The notes below the pieces were generated by a model, which made no database searches, had not been told where the DNA came from, and saw only the letters and a list, made by a program, of their open reading frames with translations. Source: Acinetobacter pittii ATCC 19004 = CIP 70.29 (GTDB lineage: Bacteria > Pseudomonadota > Gammaproteobacteria > Pseudomonadales > Moraxellaceae). From it: a stretch of DNA of 64,000 nt. The number at the start of each line of letters is the position of its first letter. The stretch's first letter is position 1. The stretch is taken from contig NZ_KB849797.1 of assembly GCF_000369045.1 (NCBI RefSeq), positions 588,132 through 652,131 of the forward strand, read 5' to 3'. Both the position numbers and the translations under genes were made by a program. Positions 1-7,892 of the stretch are shown here, in pieces.

Positions 1-45
1 TGCCCATCACGGGTCTTGTTATGTAAGTCTTATTTTTAAATTAAC

Positions 46-79
46 AAAAAAGCCCCATCAGGTGACAGGGCTTTTTGTT
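46..79 (-). terminator. Intrinsic terminator of the zinc-ribbon gene
   Basis: An AGCCC/GGGCT stem with inner TCA/TGA pairing is flanked by A and T runs. Read on the minus strand it ends in a T run about 30 bases beyond the stop of the 44-aa zinc-ribbon gene. The T runs on both sides could also make it work in the other direction. Confidence 0.7.
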
Positions 80-107
80 AAATGCGAACGCAAATATTAT
101 TTCATTC

Positions 108-242
108 TTAACGTTTAAATTGCGTGCAGTAGCATTTCGTGCAAGGTGGTAAAGGGTCGGTATTAATTTCTAAAAACACTCTATGTCCGCACTGAGCACA
201 GAAGTAGAAGCCTGTTCCGGGTTTTTCGCCAGCTGTTACCAT
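108..242 (-). CDS. Small zinc-ribbon protein, 44 aa
   Basis: This short reading frame encodes a protein beginning MVTAGEKPGTGFYFCAQCGH. It carries two cysteine pairs, CAQC near residues 15-18 and C-x2-C-x-C near residues 34-39, which is the pattern of a rubredoxin-like zinc ribbon. A ribosome site (AGGAAT) precedes the ATG by about eight bases, a good promoter lies at 279-306, and a terminator follows. The function is unknown; small zinc ribbons of this kind are usually cytosolic and of unassigned role. The existence of the gene is well supported by start, stop, promoter and terminator; metal binding is inferred from the cysteines only. Confidence 0.75.
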   Translation of the reverse strand: MVTAGEKPGTGFYFCAQCGHRVFLEINTDPLPPCTKCYCTQFKR

Positions 243-278
243 GATTACATTCCTATAATCGTATATATATTAAACAGG

Positions 279-306
279 AATATAACCCACTTAAAGTGAA
301 TGTCAA
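279..306 (-). promoter_or_regulatory. Sigma-70 promoter of the zinc-ribbon gene
   Basis: On the minus strand a perfect TTGACA (301-306) and TATATT (279-284) are separated by 16 bases. The spacer holds an inverted repeat, CACTT-A-AAGTG (288-298), which could be an operator. The start codon lies about 30 bases downstream of the expected transcription start. Confidence 0.6.
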
Positions 307-393
307 TTGTCCATTTCGCCCGATGATGATGGCATAAATGCAAAAAATGTTATTTGTACGATTTATCTTACATAGATTTAGGGATTTAGCCGA

Positions 394-422
394 TTGGCTA
401 TCCTCTGCTTTTTTTCTAATAT
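394..422 (+). promoter_or_regulatory. Sigma-70 promoter of the small RNA candidate
   Basis: TTGGCT at 394-399 and TAATAT at 417-422 are separated by exactly 17 bases. No open reading frame follows before the terminator at 528-558, so the promoter appears to serve a non-coding transcript starting near 429. Confidence 0.6.
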
Positions 423-428
423 GAACTC

Positions 429-558
429 ATACAGGAACAGGATGTTCCGGAACACAAAACAACAATAATAGGTTCAAGCACCAGGAGCGTGAGATACGAC
501 AGGAGTCATATCTAGCAACCAAATACGAAAAAGCCCGACAGGATGTCGGGCTTTTTTT
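429..558 (+). ncRNA. Candidate small RNA of about 130 nt
   Basis: A well-spaced promoter is followed by a hairpin at the very 5-prime end (GGAACA 434-439, loop GGA, TGTTCC 443-448). Then comes an A-rich single-stranded stretch (about 449-470) resembling an Hfq-type binding region, and a strong GC-rich terminator (528-558). No start codon with a ribosome site and a meaningful frame is present. The layout is that of a trans-acting bacterial small RNA. I do not recognise its family. Other Acinetobacter small RNAs exist, but I cannot match this one from memory. Confidence 0.55.
528..558. terminator. Bidirectional intrinsic terminator
   Basis: A perfect nine-base stem (AGCCCGACA 532-540, TGTCGGGCT 544-552) with loop GGA has A and T runs on both sides. 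It can end the small RNA on the plus strand and the DUF4365 gene on the minus strand. Confidence 0.85.
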
Positions 559-569
559 ATGTTTTTATT

Positions 570-2129
570 TTATACAACATCTGTATCCCAGTTATAGAAA
601 ACATCGTATTCATCTGCATATTTACTTATCGTATTTTGTATTACTCTACTAATTTCTTCATTAATATTTTCATTACTTCGAGTAAATATAAGAGTTCTAT
701 CTATCATTAGTTCACCTTTATCAATCCTAAATTTATTTTTTGATATTTTCTCAGGTTTACCAATAATTGTTAGAATTGCTCCTATGGCATGACTACCTAA
801 TCTGCAAAATATAGCCGAAGTCAAACTTGTTTTCTCAAATTCGAATATGTGATTACTGTCTACCTCACACTCGACTCTAAAATCACACTTATTTGTTTTA
901 GTAATTATAGTATGGAACTGTTCAATTTCTTCTCTATAATTATATAACTCCTGAATAGAAATAAATATTTCATCATAAATTTTGCTTTGAAAACATATTT
1001 CTAATGCCTTGTTCAATAGATCATCAAATATACTTAGCTCTCTTTTTATAAATTTACTTTTAGATGAAGAAACTACAGTTTCAAAATTTTCTATGATTAG
1101 TTCAATAATGAATTCTTGGTTATCTCTGCTCATCAATTCAATTAAGCCAATAGCATCTTTTAGTTTCTTTAACTCAAATCTCCTATCGTCACCTAAGTTA
1201 AACTTATAATTAGATTGTTTTTTATATGGCTCAAAAGTCATATCAAAGAAATCGCCAACAACTCGAAATTTTGAAAATTTCCTAAACTCATTAAAACTAA
1301 AAGGTGAGTTATAAAAATCTATATCAAAAACTAAGCCAGTAGAGAGACTATCTTCTTTAAATCTAATTTTTCCTTTTTTTGGTGGTTGCACACTCAAACT
1401 TAGTTTTGCTTTAGGTATTTCAAAATTCGACTTTTTAGATGGGATACCAAATCGCTTTTCAATATTAACTAAGTTTTGGACATCTAAATCCTCTTCTAAT
1501 CCTAAAGAAACATCAATGATTCTCTGAATACCCTCTTCACCTTCAAGGGAAAATTGAACTGTTCCATACCCATCCTCAAAACCACACTCTTGTAAATATT
1601 TATTTTTACTAGCTATGTAATCAGAATAGTTTTCACCGATATATTTCAACAAATTTTGTTTTAGATTTTCCCCATCTAATTTTTCAAGTCTGTGCTGTTC
1701 ACTATAAGTAAGAGTAATTGTCTTTTTATTTAAATCCTTATTTTTTTCACTTTGTTCTATTTGATGAACTCTTTTAAGAATTTTATAAACCAACTCATTA
1801 TCTATATGTAAAACAAATGCATTTTGTGCTTCATTCTTCCCATCAAATTCTAGAAAAACGTAAAATGCTGGCATTTGCACAGTTGCCATCCGTCTAAGAT
1901 TTGATACTGTAATAGCGAGTTTTCTATCCTTTTTATCTGTTGCTTTAACTTGAACTTTACATTCAAAAGCTGATTTATGTAATTCATGAGTAGTTATATT
2001 TGAAGATATTGGGAATTCTACATAGTAGTCCCATCCTGTTTTATCAATTGCCGAACCATTAGCAATTAATCCAACTTGAGCACACCACATTGCAAAGGTG
2101 CTTTCACCTAATTGTCCTAAATCTCGCAT
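570..2129 (-). CDS. DUF4365 domain protein, PD-(D/E)XK nuclease-like
   Basis: The 519-aa product begins MRDLGQLGESTFAMWCAQVG. An upstream in-frame ATG exists at 2135, but the GAG ribosome-site remnant is better spaced for the ATG at 2129. Counting from 2135, the N-terminal 110 residues match the DUF4365 pattern: GE at 10-11, GWD at 34-36 and VQVK at 61-64, i.e. the E...D...QxK set of the PD-(D/E)XK nuclease fold. The remaining 400 residues show no domain I recognise and are rich in Lys, Glu and Ile. The gene stands alone, is clearly AT-richer than the neighbouring acnD, and has a terminator at each end. No methylase, helicase or toxin partner is adjacent. A role in nucleic-acid cleavage or phage defence is inference from the fold. 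Confidence 0.7.
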   Translation of the reverse strand: MRDLGQLGESTFAMWCAQVGLIANGSAIDKTGWDYYVEFPISSNITTHELHKSAFECKVQVKATDKKDRKLAITVSNLRRMATVQMPAFYVFLEFDGKNEAQNAFVLHIDNELVYKILKRVHQIEQSEKNKDLNKKTITLTYSEQHRLEKLDGENLKQNLLKYIGENYSDYIASKNKYLQECGFEDGYGTVQFSLEGEEGIQRIIDVSLGLEEDLDVQNLVNIEKRFGIPSKKSNFEIPKAKLSLSVQPPKKGKIRFKEDSLSTGLVFDIDFYNSPFSFNEFRKFSKFRVVGDFFDMTFEPYKKQSNYKFNLGDDRRFELKKLKDAIGLIELMSRDNQEFIIELIIENFETVVSSSKSKFIKRELSIFDDLLNKALEICFQSKIYDEIFISIQELYNYREEIEQFHTIITKTNKCDFRVECEVDSNHIFEFEKTSLTSAIFCRLGSHAIGAILTIIGKPEKISKNKFRIDKGELMIDRTLIFTRSNENINEEISRVIQNTISKYADEYDVFYNWDTDVV

Positions 2130-2150
2130 ATACACTCAAATATAAGCTAT

Positions 2151-2178
2151 AAAAAAACCCCATCATCAAGATAGGGTT
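2151..2178 (-). terminator. Terminator of the prp operon
   Basis: An AACCC/GGGTT stem with inner ATC/GAT pairing is followed on the minus strand by a run of seven T. It lies about 35 bases beyond the acnD stop. Confidence 0.6.
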
Positions 2179-2212
2179 CTTTTGAATAATTTTCAATCAG
2201 CTATAGACTAAA

Positions 2213-4819
2213 TTAAGCCACTTGGCCTTCTAAAAAGTCTTGCGCAAAACGCTGTAATACACCGCCCGCTTCATATACAGAAACTTCTTCTTCTGTATCT
2301 AAACGGCAAGTCACAGGCACTTCAAGAATCTCTTCTTTACCATCCGCTGTAGCACGTTCAATCACTAAAGTTAAAGTCGAACGCGGCGCGATATTACCAA
2401 TCACGCTATAAAGCTCTGTGCCATCTAGTTTTAACGTCTTGCGGTTTACACCCGGTTTAAACTCAAGTGGTAACACGCCCATACCCACCAAGTTGGTACG
2501 GTGAATACGCTCAAAACCTTCTGCCACAATCGCTTCAACACCAGCAAGGCGTACACCTTTTGCAGCCCAGTCACGGCTTGAACCCTGACCGTAGTCAGCA
2601 CCCGCAATAATAATTAACGGTTGCTTACGGTTCATGTAGGTTTCAATCGCTTCCCACATACGCATTACTTCGCCTTCTGGCTCTACACGCGCTTTTGAAC
2701 CTTGCTTAATGGTGCCGTCTGAGCGAACCACCATTTCGTTATACAGTTTCGGGTTGGCAAATGTTGCACGTTGTGCAGTCAAATGGTCACCACGGTGCGT
2801 TGCGTATGAGTTGAAGTCTTCTTCTGGTACGCCCATTTTGTGAAGGTATTCACCCGCAGCCGAGTCCATCAAAATCGCATTTGAAGGCGACAAGTGGTCA
2901 GTGGTGATGTTGTCACCCAAAATCGCAAGTGGACGCATGTTCGCCAAAGTACGTGGTGCAGCCAACGCCCCTTCCCAATATGGTGGACGGCGGATGTAAG
3001 TACTTTGCGGACGCCAGTCGTAAAGTGGGCTCTTCGCTTGCTCAACTTCGCCCAAGTCAAACATTGGAATGTAGACTTTACGGAACTGTTCAGGCTTCAC
3101 AGCTTCTTTAACTAGCGCATCAATTTCAGCATCAGATGGCCAGATGTCTTTGAGGTAAATCGGGTTACCGTCTTTGTCATGACCTAACGCATCTTTTTCG
3201 ATGTCGAAACGGATCGTACCTGCAATTGCATATGCCACAACTAATGGTGGAGATGCCAAGAACGCCTGTTTTGCATATGGATGGATACGGCCATCGAAGT
3301 TACGGTTACCAGACAGTACTGCTGTTGCGTACAAGTCACGGTCAATAATTTCTTGTTGAATAACCGGATCTAACGCACCCGACATACCGTTACACGTTGT
3401 ACAAGCATAAGCCACAATACCAAAACCAAGTTGCTCTAAGTCTTTTAGAACGCCTGCTTCTTCAAGGTAAAGTGCAGCTGCTTTTGAACCCGGTGCAAAT
3501 GATGATTTCACCCAAGGTTTACGAACTAAACCTAGCTCATTTGCCTTACGTGCCAATAAACCTGCCGCCACAGTGTTACGTGGGTTAGAAGTATTGGTAC
3601 ATGAAGTAATGGCAGCAATAATGATTGCACCATCTGGCATTAAGCCATCAGAACGGTTTTCAACGACACCCGCAATGCCTTTCTCTTTTAGGTCGGCAGT
3701 TGAAACACGTGCATGTGGGTTTGATGGGCCAGCAATGTTACGTGTGACTGTCGATAGGTCAAAACGAAGTACACGTGGGTACTCTGCTTTGGTCATGTCA
3801 GATGCCCAAAGGCCGATTTCTTTTGCGTACTGTTCAACCAATGCCACTTGAGTATCTTCACGGCCTGTTAGGCGTAAGTAGTCGATTGTGTTTTGGTCGA
3901 TGTAGAACATCGCAGCCGTAGCACCATATTCTGGAGTCATGTTCGAAATGGTTGCACGGTCGCCCACAGACATGCTGTCAGCACCTTCACCAAAGAACTC
4001 AAGGTAAGCACCCACTACGCGCTCTTTACGCAAGAATTCAGTTAAAGCAAGTACGATATCCGTTGCAGTAATGCCTGCCTGACGCTGACCTACAAACTCA
4101 ACACCAATAATGTCTGGCAGACGCATCCAAGATGCACGGCCTAACATTATGTTTTCAGCTTCTAAGCCACCAACACCCACAGAAATTACGCCTAAAGCGT
4201 CTGTATGTGGCGTGTGTGAGTCTGTACCTACGCATGTGTCTGGGAATGCTACGCCATCACGCGCCTGAATCACCGGAGACATTTTCTCTAGGTTAATCTG
4301 GTGCATAATGCCGTTCCCCGCAGGGATCACATCGACATTTTTAAATGCTGTTTTGGTCCACTCAATAAAGTGGAAACGGTCTTCGTTACGGCGGTCTTCA
4401 ACAGCACGGTTTTTTGCAAAAGCGTCTGGGTCAGCACCACCGTATTCCACCGCTAAAGAGTGGTCAACAATCAGCTGAGTCGGCACAACTGGGTTGACTT
4501 TAGATGGGTCACCGCCTTTGTCAGCAATCGCATCACGTAAACCTGCAAGGTCAACCAAAGCAGTTTGACCCAAGATGTCATGACACACTACGCGCGCAGG
4601 ATACCAAGGAAAGTCCAAGTCCTGACGGCGTTCAATCAACTGTGTTAAATAAGCAGTTAAGTTCTCGGCATCGGCACGGCGTACCAATTGCTCAGCGAGT
4701 ACTTTAGAGGTGTAAGGCAGTTTTTCGTATGCGCCTGGCTGAATATCTTCAACGGCCTGACGCACGTCGTAATATTCAAGCTGGGTTCCTGCCAGCGGTT
4801 TACGGTATTTTGTGTTCAT
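2213..4819 (-). CDS. acnD: Fe/S-dependent 2-methylcitrate dehydratase AcnD
   Basis: The 868-aa protein belongs to the aconitase AcnA/IRP family and acts in the methylcitrate cycle, dehydrating 2-methylcitrate towards 2-methylaconitate in the cytosol. The three cluster ligands are visible as TSCTNTS (around residue 406) and the ACTTCNGMSG pair (around 471-474). The swivel domain carries NITTDHLSPS (around 641) and GADYGQGSSRDWAAKG (around 743). Placement after prpC, with a TAATG stop/start overlap, identifies it as AcnD and not the TCA-cycle aconitase. In other bacteria AcnD works with the isomerase PrpF; no prpF follows here, the next gene being the DUF4365 gene. Confidence 0.93.
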   Translation of the reverse strand: MNTKYRKPLAGTQLEYYDVRQAVEDIQPGAYEKLPYTSKVLAEQLVRRADAENLTAYLTQLIERRQDLDFPWYPARVVCHDILGQTALVDLAGLRDAIADKGGDPSKVNPVVPTQLIVDHSLAVEYGGADPDAFAKNRAVEDRRNEDRFHFIEWTKTAFKNVDVIPAGNGIMHQINLEKMSPVIQARDGVAFPDTCVGTDSHTPHTDALGVISVGVGGLEAENIMLGRASWMRLPDIIGVEFVGQRQAGITATDIVLALTEFLRKERVVGAYLEFFGEGADSMSVGDRATISNMTPEYGATAAMFYIDQNTIDYLRLTGREDTQVALVEQYAKEIGLWASDMTKAEYPRVLRFDLSTVTRNIAGPSNPHARVSTADLKEKGIAGVVENRSDGLMPDGAIIIAAITSCTNTSNPRNTVAAGLLARKANELGLVRKPWVKSSFAPGSKAAALYLEEAGVLKDLEQLGFGIVAYACTTCNGMSGALDPVIQQEIIDRDLYATAVLSGNRNFDGRIHPYAKQAFLASPPLVVAYAIAGTIRFDIEKDALGHDKDGNPIYLKDIWPSDAEIDALVKEAVKPEQFRKVYIPMFDLGEVEQAKSPLYDWRPQSTYIRRPPYWEGALAAPRTLANMRPLAILGDNITTDHLSPSNAILMDSAAGEYLHKMGVPEEDFNSYATHRGDHLTAQRATFANPKLYNEMVVRSDGTIKQGSKARVEPEGEVMRMWEAIETYMNRKQPLIIIAGADYGQGSSRDWAAKGVRLAGVEAIVAEGFERIHRTNLVGMGVLPLEFKPGVNRKTLKLDGTELYSVIGNIAPRSTLTLVIERATADGKEEILEVPVTCRLDTEEEVSVYEAGGVLQRFAQDFLEGQVA

Positions 4820-5976
4820 TAACCACGCTCCGCCAATGGTTTAAATTCGAGGTTTTCAGGGCCTGTGTAGTTCGCGCTTGGACGAATGATTTTGCCATCT
4901 TGGCGTTGTTCAATCACGTGCGCTGACCAACCTGCTGTACGTGCAATTACGAATAACGGTGTAAACATTGCAGTTGGAACACCCATCAAGTGATAGCTCA
5001 CCGCACTGAACCAGTCGAGGTTCGGGAACATGTTTTTCACTTCTTTCATCACTGCTTCTAAACGCTCAGCGATGAGGTACATTTTGGTGTTTTCTTGCGC
5101 TTGTGCCAAGTCGTGCGCAACTTTCTTGATCACTTCGTTACGTGGGTCAGAAACTGTATAGACAGGGTGACCAAAACCGATCACAACTTCTTTATTTTCA
5201 ACACGTTTACGGATGTCAGCTTCTGCTTCGTCTGCGTTGTCGTAACGTTGTTGAATCACGAATGCAACTTCGTTTGCACCACCGTGCTTAGGTCCGCGAA
5301 GTGCACCAATACCGCCTGTAATTGCCGAGTACATGTCAGAACCTGTACCTGCAACCACACGTGAGGTAAATGTAGATGCGTTGAACTCATGCTCAGCATA
5401 CAAAATAAGAGAGGTATGCATTGCTTGAATCCATTCTTCAGATGGTTTTTCGCCATGAAGCAAATGTAAGAAATGCGCTGCAATTGAGTCGTCATCTGTT
5501 TCAACTTCAATACGACGACCGTTATTGCTGAAGTGATACCAATAAAGCAGCATTGAGCCTAGGCATGCCATTAATTTATCAGCAATGTCTTTTGCGCCCG
5601 CTTCGTTGTGGTCTTCGTGTTCTGGTGTTAAACAACCTAGCACTGAAACACCTGTACGCATCACGTCCATTGGGTGTGCAGACGGTGGTAATTGTTCAAG
5701 TGCTGTTTTAAGCGCTGCTGGTAAGCCACGAAGTGCTTTTAATTTTGCTTTATAGGCTTTGAGTTCAGCTTTGTTTGGTAATTTGCCATGTACGAGCAAG
5801 TGAGCAACTTCTTCAAACTGGCTACCTGCTGCAAGGTCAAGAATGTCATAGCCACGGTAGTGCAAGTCGTTACCGCTACGTCCTACGGTACAAAGTGCTG
5901 TGTTGCCTGCAACTTGTCCGCTAAGTGCAACTGATTTTTTTGGTTTGAAGCCTGTTGTTGTTTCATTTGAGCTCAT
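4819..5976 (-). CDS. prpC: 2-methylcitrate synthase PrpC
   Basis: The 385-aa protein is a citrate synthase family member that condenses propionyl-CoA with oxaloacetate. Family motifs are present: RGYDILDLA near the N-terminus, HGGANE (around 233) with a catalytic-site histidine, and GFGHPVY (around 268). The length is that of PrpC, shorter than the TCA-cycle enzyme. It lies between prpB and acnD on the same strand, its stop overlapping the acnD start. The roughly 270-base gap to prpB contains inverted repeats described separately, which is unusual within an operon. Confidence 0.95.
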   Translation of the reverse strand: MSSNETTTGFKPKKSVALSGQVAGNTALCTVGRSGNDLHYRGYDILDLAAGSQFEEVAHLLVHGKLPNKAELKAYKAKLKALRGLPAALKTALEQLPPSAHPMDVMRTGVSVLGCLTPEHEDHNEAGAKDIADKLMACLGSMLLYWYHFSNNGRRIEVETDDDSIAAHFLHLLHGEKPSEEWIQAMHTSLILYAEHEFNASTFTSRVVAGTGSDMYSAITGGIGALRGPKHGGANEVAFVIQQRYDNADEAEADIRKRVENKEVVIGFGHPVYTVSDPRNEVIKKVAHDLAQAQENTKMYLIAERLEAVMKEVKNMFPNLDWFSAVSYHLMGVPTAMFTPLFVIARTAGWSAHVIEQRQDGKIIRPSANYTGPENLEFKPLAERG

Positions 5977-6017
5977 AAGATTGTCCTTTCCTATCTATCT
6001 GAATTTATTTATTAAGC

Positions 6018-6203
6018 ACGACGGAGTCGTACCATTTTCACTTCTTATTTCAGGATTAACCTTCGGTTCGACCTACTTTTCTTTCGGGAAAAGTAGGCAA
6101 AACGATTGTCATCTGCAAAACTCGTCCACAACCATCGAATATCCTATCTATCGCAGAATCAATTTTAAAAAATGTAGTCCTGCCTCAAACAGTTGCAGAT
6201 GAC
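6018..6203 (-). repeat. Inverted-repeat cluster between prpB and prpC
   Basis: Three stems are visible: ACGAC/GTCGT (6018-6030), CCTACTTTT/AAAAGTAGG (6072-6097), and an 11-base pair GTCATCTGCAA (6108-6118) with TTGCAGATGAC (6193-6203) enclosing about 75 bases. The second and third resemble, in reverse orientation, the ACTTTT/AAAAGT and long-arm hairpins of the repeats at 11423 and 43087, so this may be a distant copy. It sits inside the prp transcript and could affect processing or expression of prpC relative to prpB. Confidence 0.5.
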
Positions 6204-6245
6204 GCCTCCGAGTATCAGATTCCAATTAATCAACTTTTTAATTTA

Positions 6246-7130
6246 TTACTTCTTTTTAGCAAATGCGTTGTCTAAGTAGTCTTCAAACGCATAGTAATTA
6301 ATGCGTTCATATAGCTCTTTACGCGTTTGCATAATATCAATCACGTTCTTTTGCGTGCCTTCTTTACGTAAGGTTTCATACACAGTTTCGGCTGCCTTGT
6401 TCATGGCACGGAAAGCAGAAAGCGGATAAAGCGCAAGGCTTACATCGGCAGATGCTAACTCTTCAGTGGTAAACAGTGGTGTAGAACCAAACTCTGTGAT
6501 GTTTGCTAAAATCGGTGCGCCAGTCTTCTGAGCAAATTGCTTGTACATATCAAGCTCAGTAATTGCTTCAGGGAACAACATGTCTGCGCCCGCTTCGATG
6601 TAGGCACCCGCACGGTCAATTGCAGCTTGTAAGCCATCTACTGCCAATGCGTCGGTACGTGCCATAATCACGAAGCTGTCATCACCACGCGCATCAACCG
6701 CAGCTTTAATACGGTCAACCATTTCTTCTTGAGTCACAATGGCTTTGTTCGGACGGTGACCACAACGTTTTGCGCCCACTTGGTCTTCAATGTGCATTGC
6801 CGCAGCACCAAACTTGATGAGTGCTTTTGTCGTACGGGCAATGTTAAATGCAGAAGCACCAAAACCTGTGTCCGCATCGACCAATAACGGAAGATCACAT
6901 ACATCAGTAATACGGCGTACGTCTGTCAACACATCATCAAGGTTACTGATTCCCAAATCAGGTAAGCCTAAAGAACCAGCTGCTACACCACCACCTGATA
7001 AGTAAATCGCTTTATAACCTGCACGTTTTGCCAAAAGTGCATGATTGGCATTGATGGTTCCAACCACTTGTAATGGCTTTTCTTGGGCTACTGCATCGCG
7101 AAATAGCTGACCTGCGGATTGTTTAGCCAT
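6246..7130 (-). CDS. prpB: 2-methylisocitrate lyase PrpB
   Basis: The 294-aa protein starts MAKQSAGQLF; this ATG is preceded by GGAGA, so a longer in-frame extension to 7244 is rejected. It belongs to the isocitrate lyase/PEP mutase family and splits 2-methylisocitrate into pyruvate and succinate. Visible motifs are VDADTGFG (around 85, metal binding) and the catalytic loop KRCGHRPNK (around 120). Its first codons overlap the end of the gntR gene by eight bases, so the two are translated from one message. Confidence 0.95.
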   Translation of the reverse strand: MAKQSAGQLFRDAVAQEKPLQVVGTINANHALLAKRAGYKAIYLSGGGVAAGSLGLPDLGISNLDDVLTDVRRITDVCDLPLLVDADTGFGASAFNIARTTKALIKFGAAAMHIEDQVGAKRCGHRPNKAIVTQEEMVDRIKAAVDARGDDSFVIMARTDALAVDGLQAAIDRAGAYIEAGADMLFPEAITELDMYKQFAQKTGAPILANITEFGSTPLFTTEELASADVSLALYPLSAFRAMNKAAETVYETLRKEGTQKNVIDIMQTRKELYERINYYAFEDYLDNAFAKKK

Positions 7131-7833
7131 TGTTATGTTCTCCTTGTGCTTGTAGCAGTGTTTGCTCAATAATTTTGTAAGAAGCATTGATATGTCGATG
7201 CATGAGCAGCTCGGCAAGTTCACCATCACCTTCTGCAATTGCATCTAAAATACGGATATGTTCGTCCCAAGCTTTGCTAGGTCGATCGGGTGTGTTTGAA
7301 AATTGAATTCGGTACATACGGATGAGGTGATAAAGCTCATCACATAGCATTTTTTCTAGCGTTTTATTGCCACTACTTTTGATAATGCAGTAGTGAAAAT
7401 CGTCCTGCCCTTCTTGCAAGTAATATCCCTTACCTGCTTTAAAGTTTTCATCTTCGGCATGCATACGTAATACATCACGTAGCGCCAAAATTTGCTTTTT
7501 ATCAATATGCTGTGCCGCAAGTTTGCAAGCCAAACCTTCTAAAGACGCACGAATCTGGTAAAGCTCTTTAAACTGTTGCAGTGAAAGCGAAACCACGCGC
7601 GCACCCACGTGTGCAGTACGCTCAACCAAACGTTGCCCTTCAAGGCGATGAATCGCTTCACGTAATGGCCCACGGCTAATTCCATAAGTGCGTGCCAGCT
7701 CAGGCTCAGAAATCTTGCTACCTGCCGGAATTTGACCCAAAACAATCGCCGTCTGTATTTGTTTAAATACATGCTCGGTCAGTGTTCTTCCCTGACTTTG
7801 TAATGGCTCTGGTGCGTAGGTCAAATCTTGCAT
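7123..7833 (-). CDS. GntR/FadR-family regulator of the prp operon
   Basis: The 236-aa protein has an N-terminal winged helix (about residues 14-80, with ISEPELARTYGISRGPLREAIHRLEGQRLV) and a C-terminal FCD ligand-binding domain. It is the first gene of the operon and overlaps prpB, which suggests it controls the methylcitrate cycle and its own expression. A palindrome ATTGTCGACAAT directly abuts its start codon. The inducer is probably a cycle intermediate such as methylcitrate, but this is inference. It replaces the sigma-54 activator PrpR used in enterobacteria. Confidence 0.88.
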   Translation of the reverse strand: MQDLTYAPEPLQSQGRTLTEHVFKQIQTAIVLGQIPAGSKISEPELARTYGISRGPLREAIHRLEGQRLVERTAHVGARVVSLSLQQFKELYQIRASLEGLACKLAAQHIDKKQILALRDVLRMHAEDENFKAGKGYYLQEGQDDFHYCIIKSSGNKTLEKMLCDELYHLIRMYRIQFSNTPDRPSKAWDEHIRILDAIAEGDGELAELLMHRHINASYKIIEQTLLQAQGEHNNG

Positions 7834-7845
7834 ATTGTCGACAAT
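7834..7845. promoter_or_regulatory. Operator candidate for the prp GntR regulator (O1)
   Basis: ATTGTCGACAAT is a perfect 12-base palindrome immediately before the gntR ATG and just downstream of the predicted transcription start. It shares the pattern ATTGTNNACAAT with the site at 8112-8125. Binding there would block transcription, consistent with autorepression. Confidence 0.5.
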
Positions 7846-7863
7846 TTTTAATCAATTATGAGT

Positions 7864-7892
7864 TTTATAGCGGTATGAATGAAAAAAATCAA
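7864..7892 (-). promoter_or_regulatory. Promoter of the gntR-prpB-prpC-acnD operon
   Basis: On the minus strand TTGATT (7887-7892) and TATAAA (7864-7869) are 17 bases apart. The expected start is near 7857, placing the palindrome at 7834-7845 at about +12 to +23. Confidence 0.6.

Noticed and set aside
470..485. GGTTCAAGCACC within the small RNA resembles a tRNA T-arm
   Set aside because: No acceptor stem, anticodon arm or CCA end can be built around it; it is part of the small RNA candidate.
5095..5364. Cys-rich frame on the plus strand inside prpC
   Set aside because: It is antisense to a highly conserved coding region and has no ribosome site; a shadow of prpC codon usage.
7131..7244. N-terminal extension of PrpB by 38 residues
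   Set aside because: The extension lies inside gntR, matches no PrpB, and a good ribosome site precedes the internal ATG at 7130.
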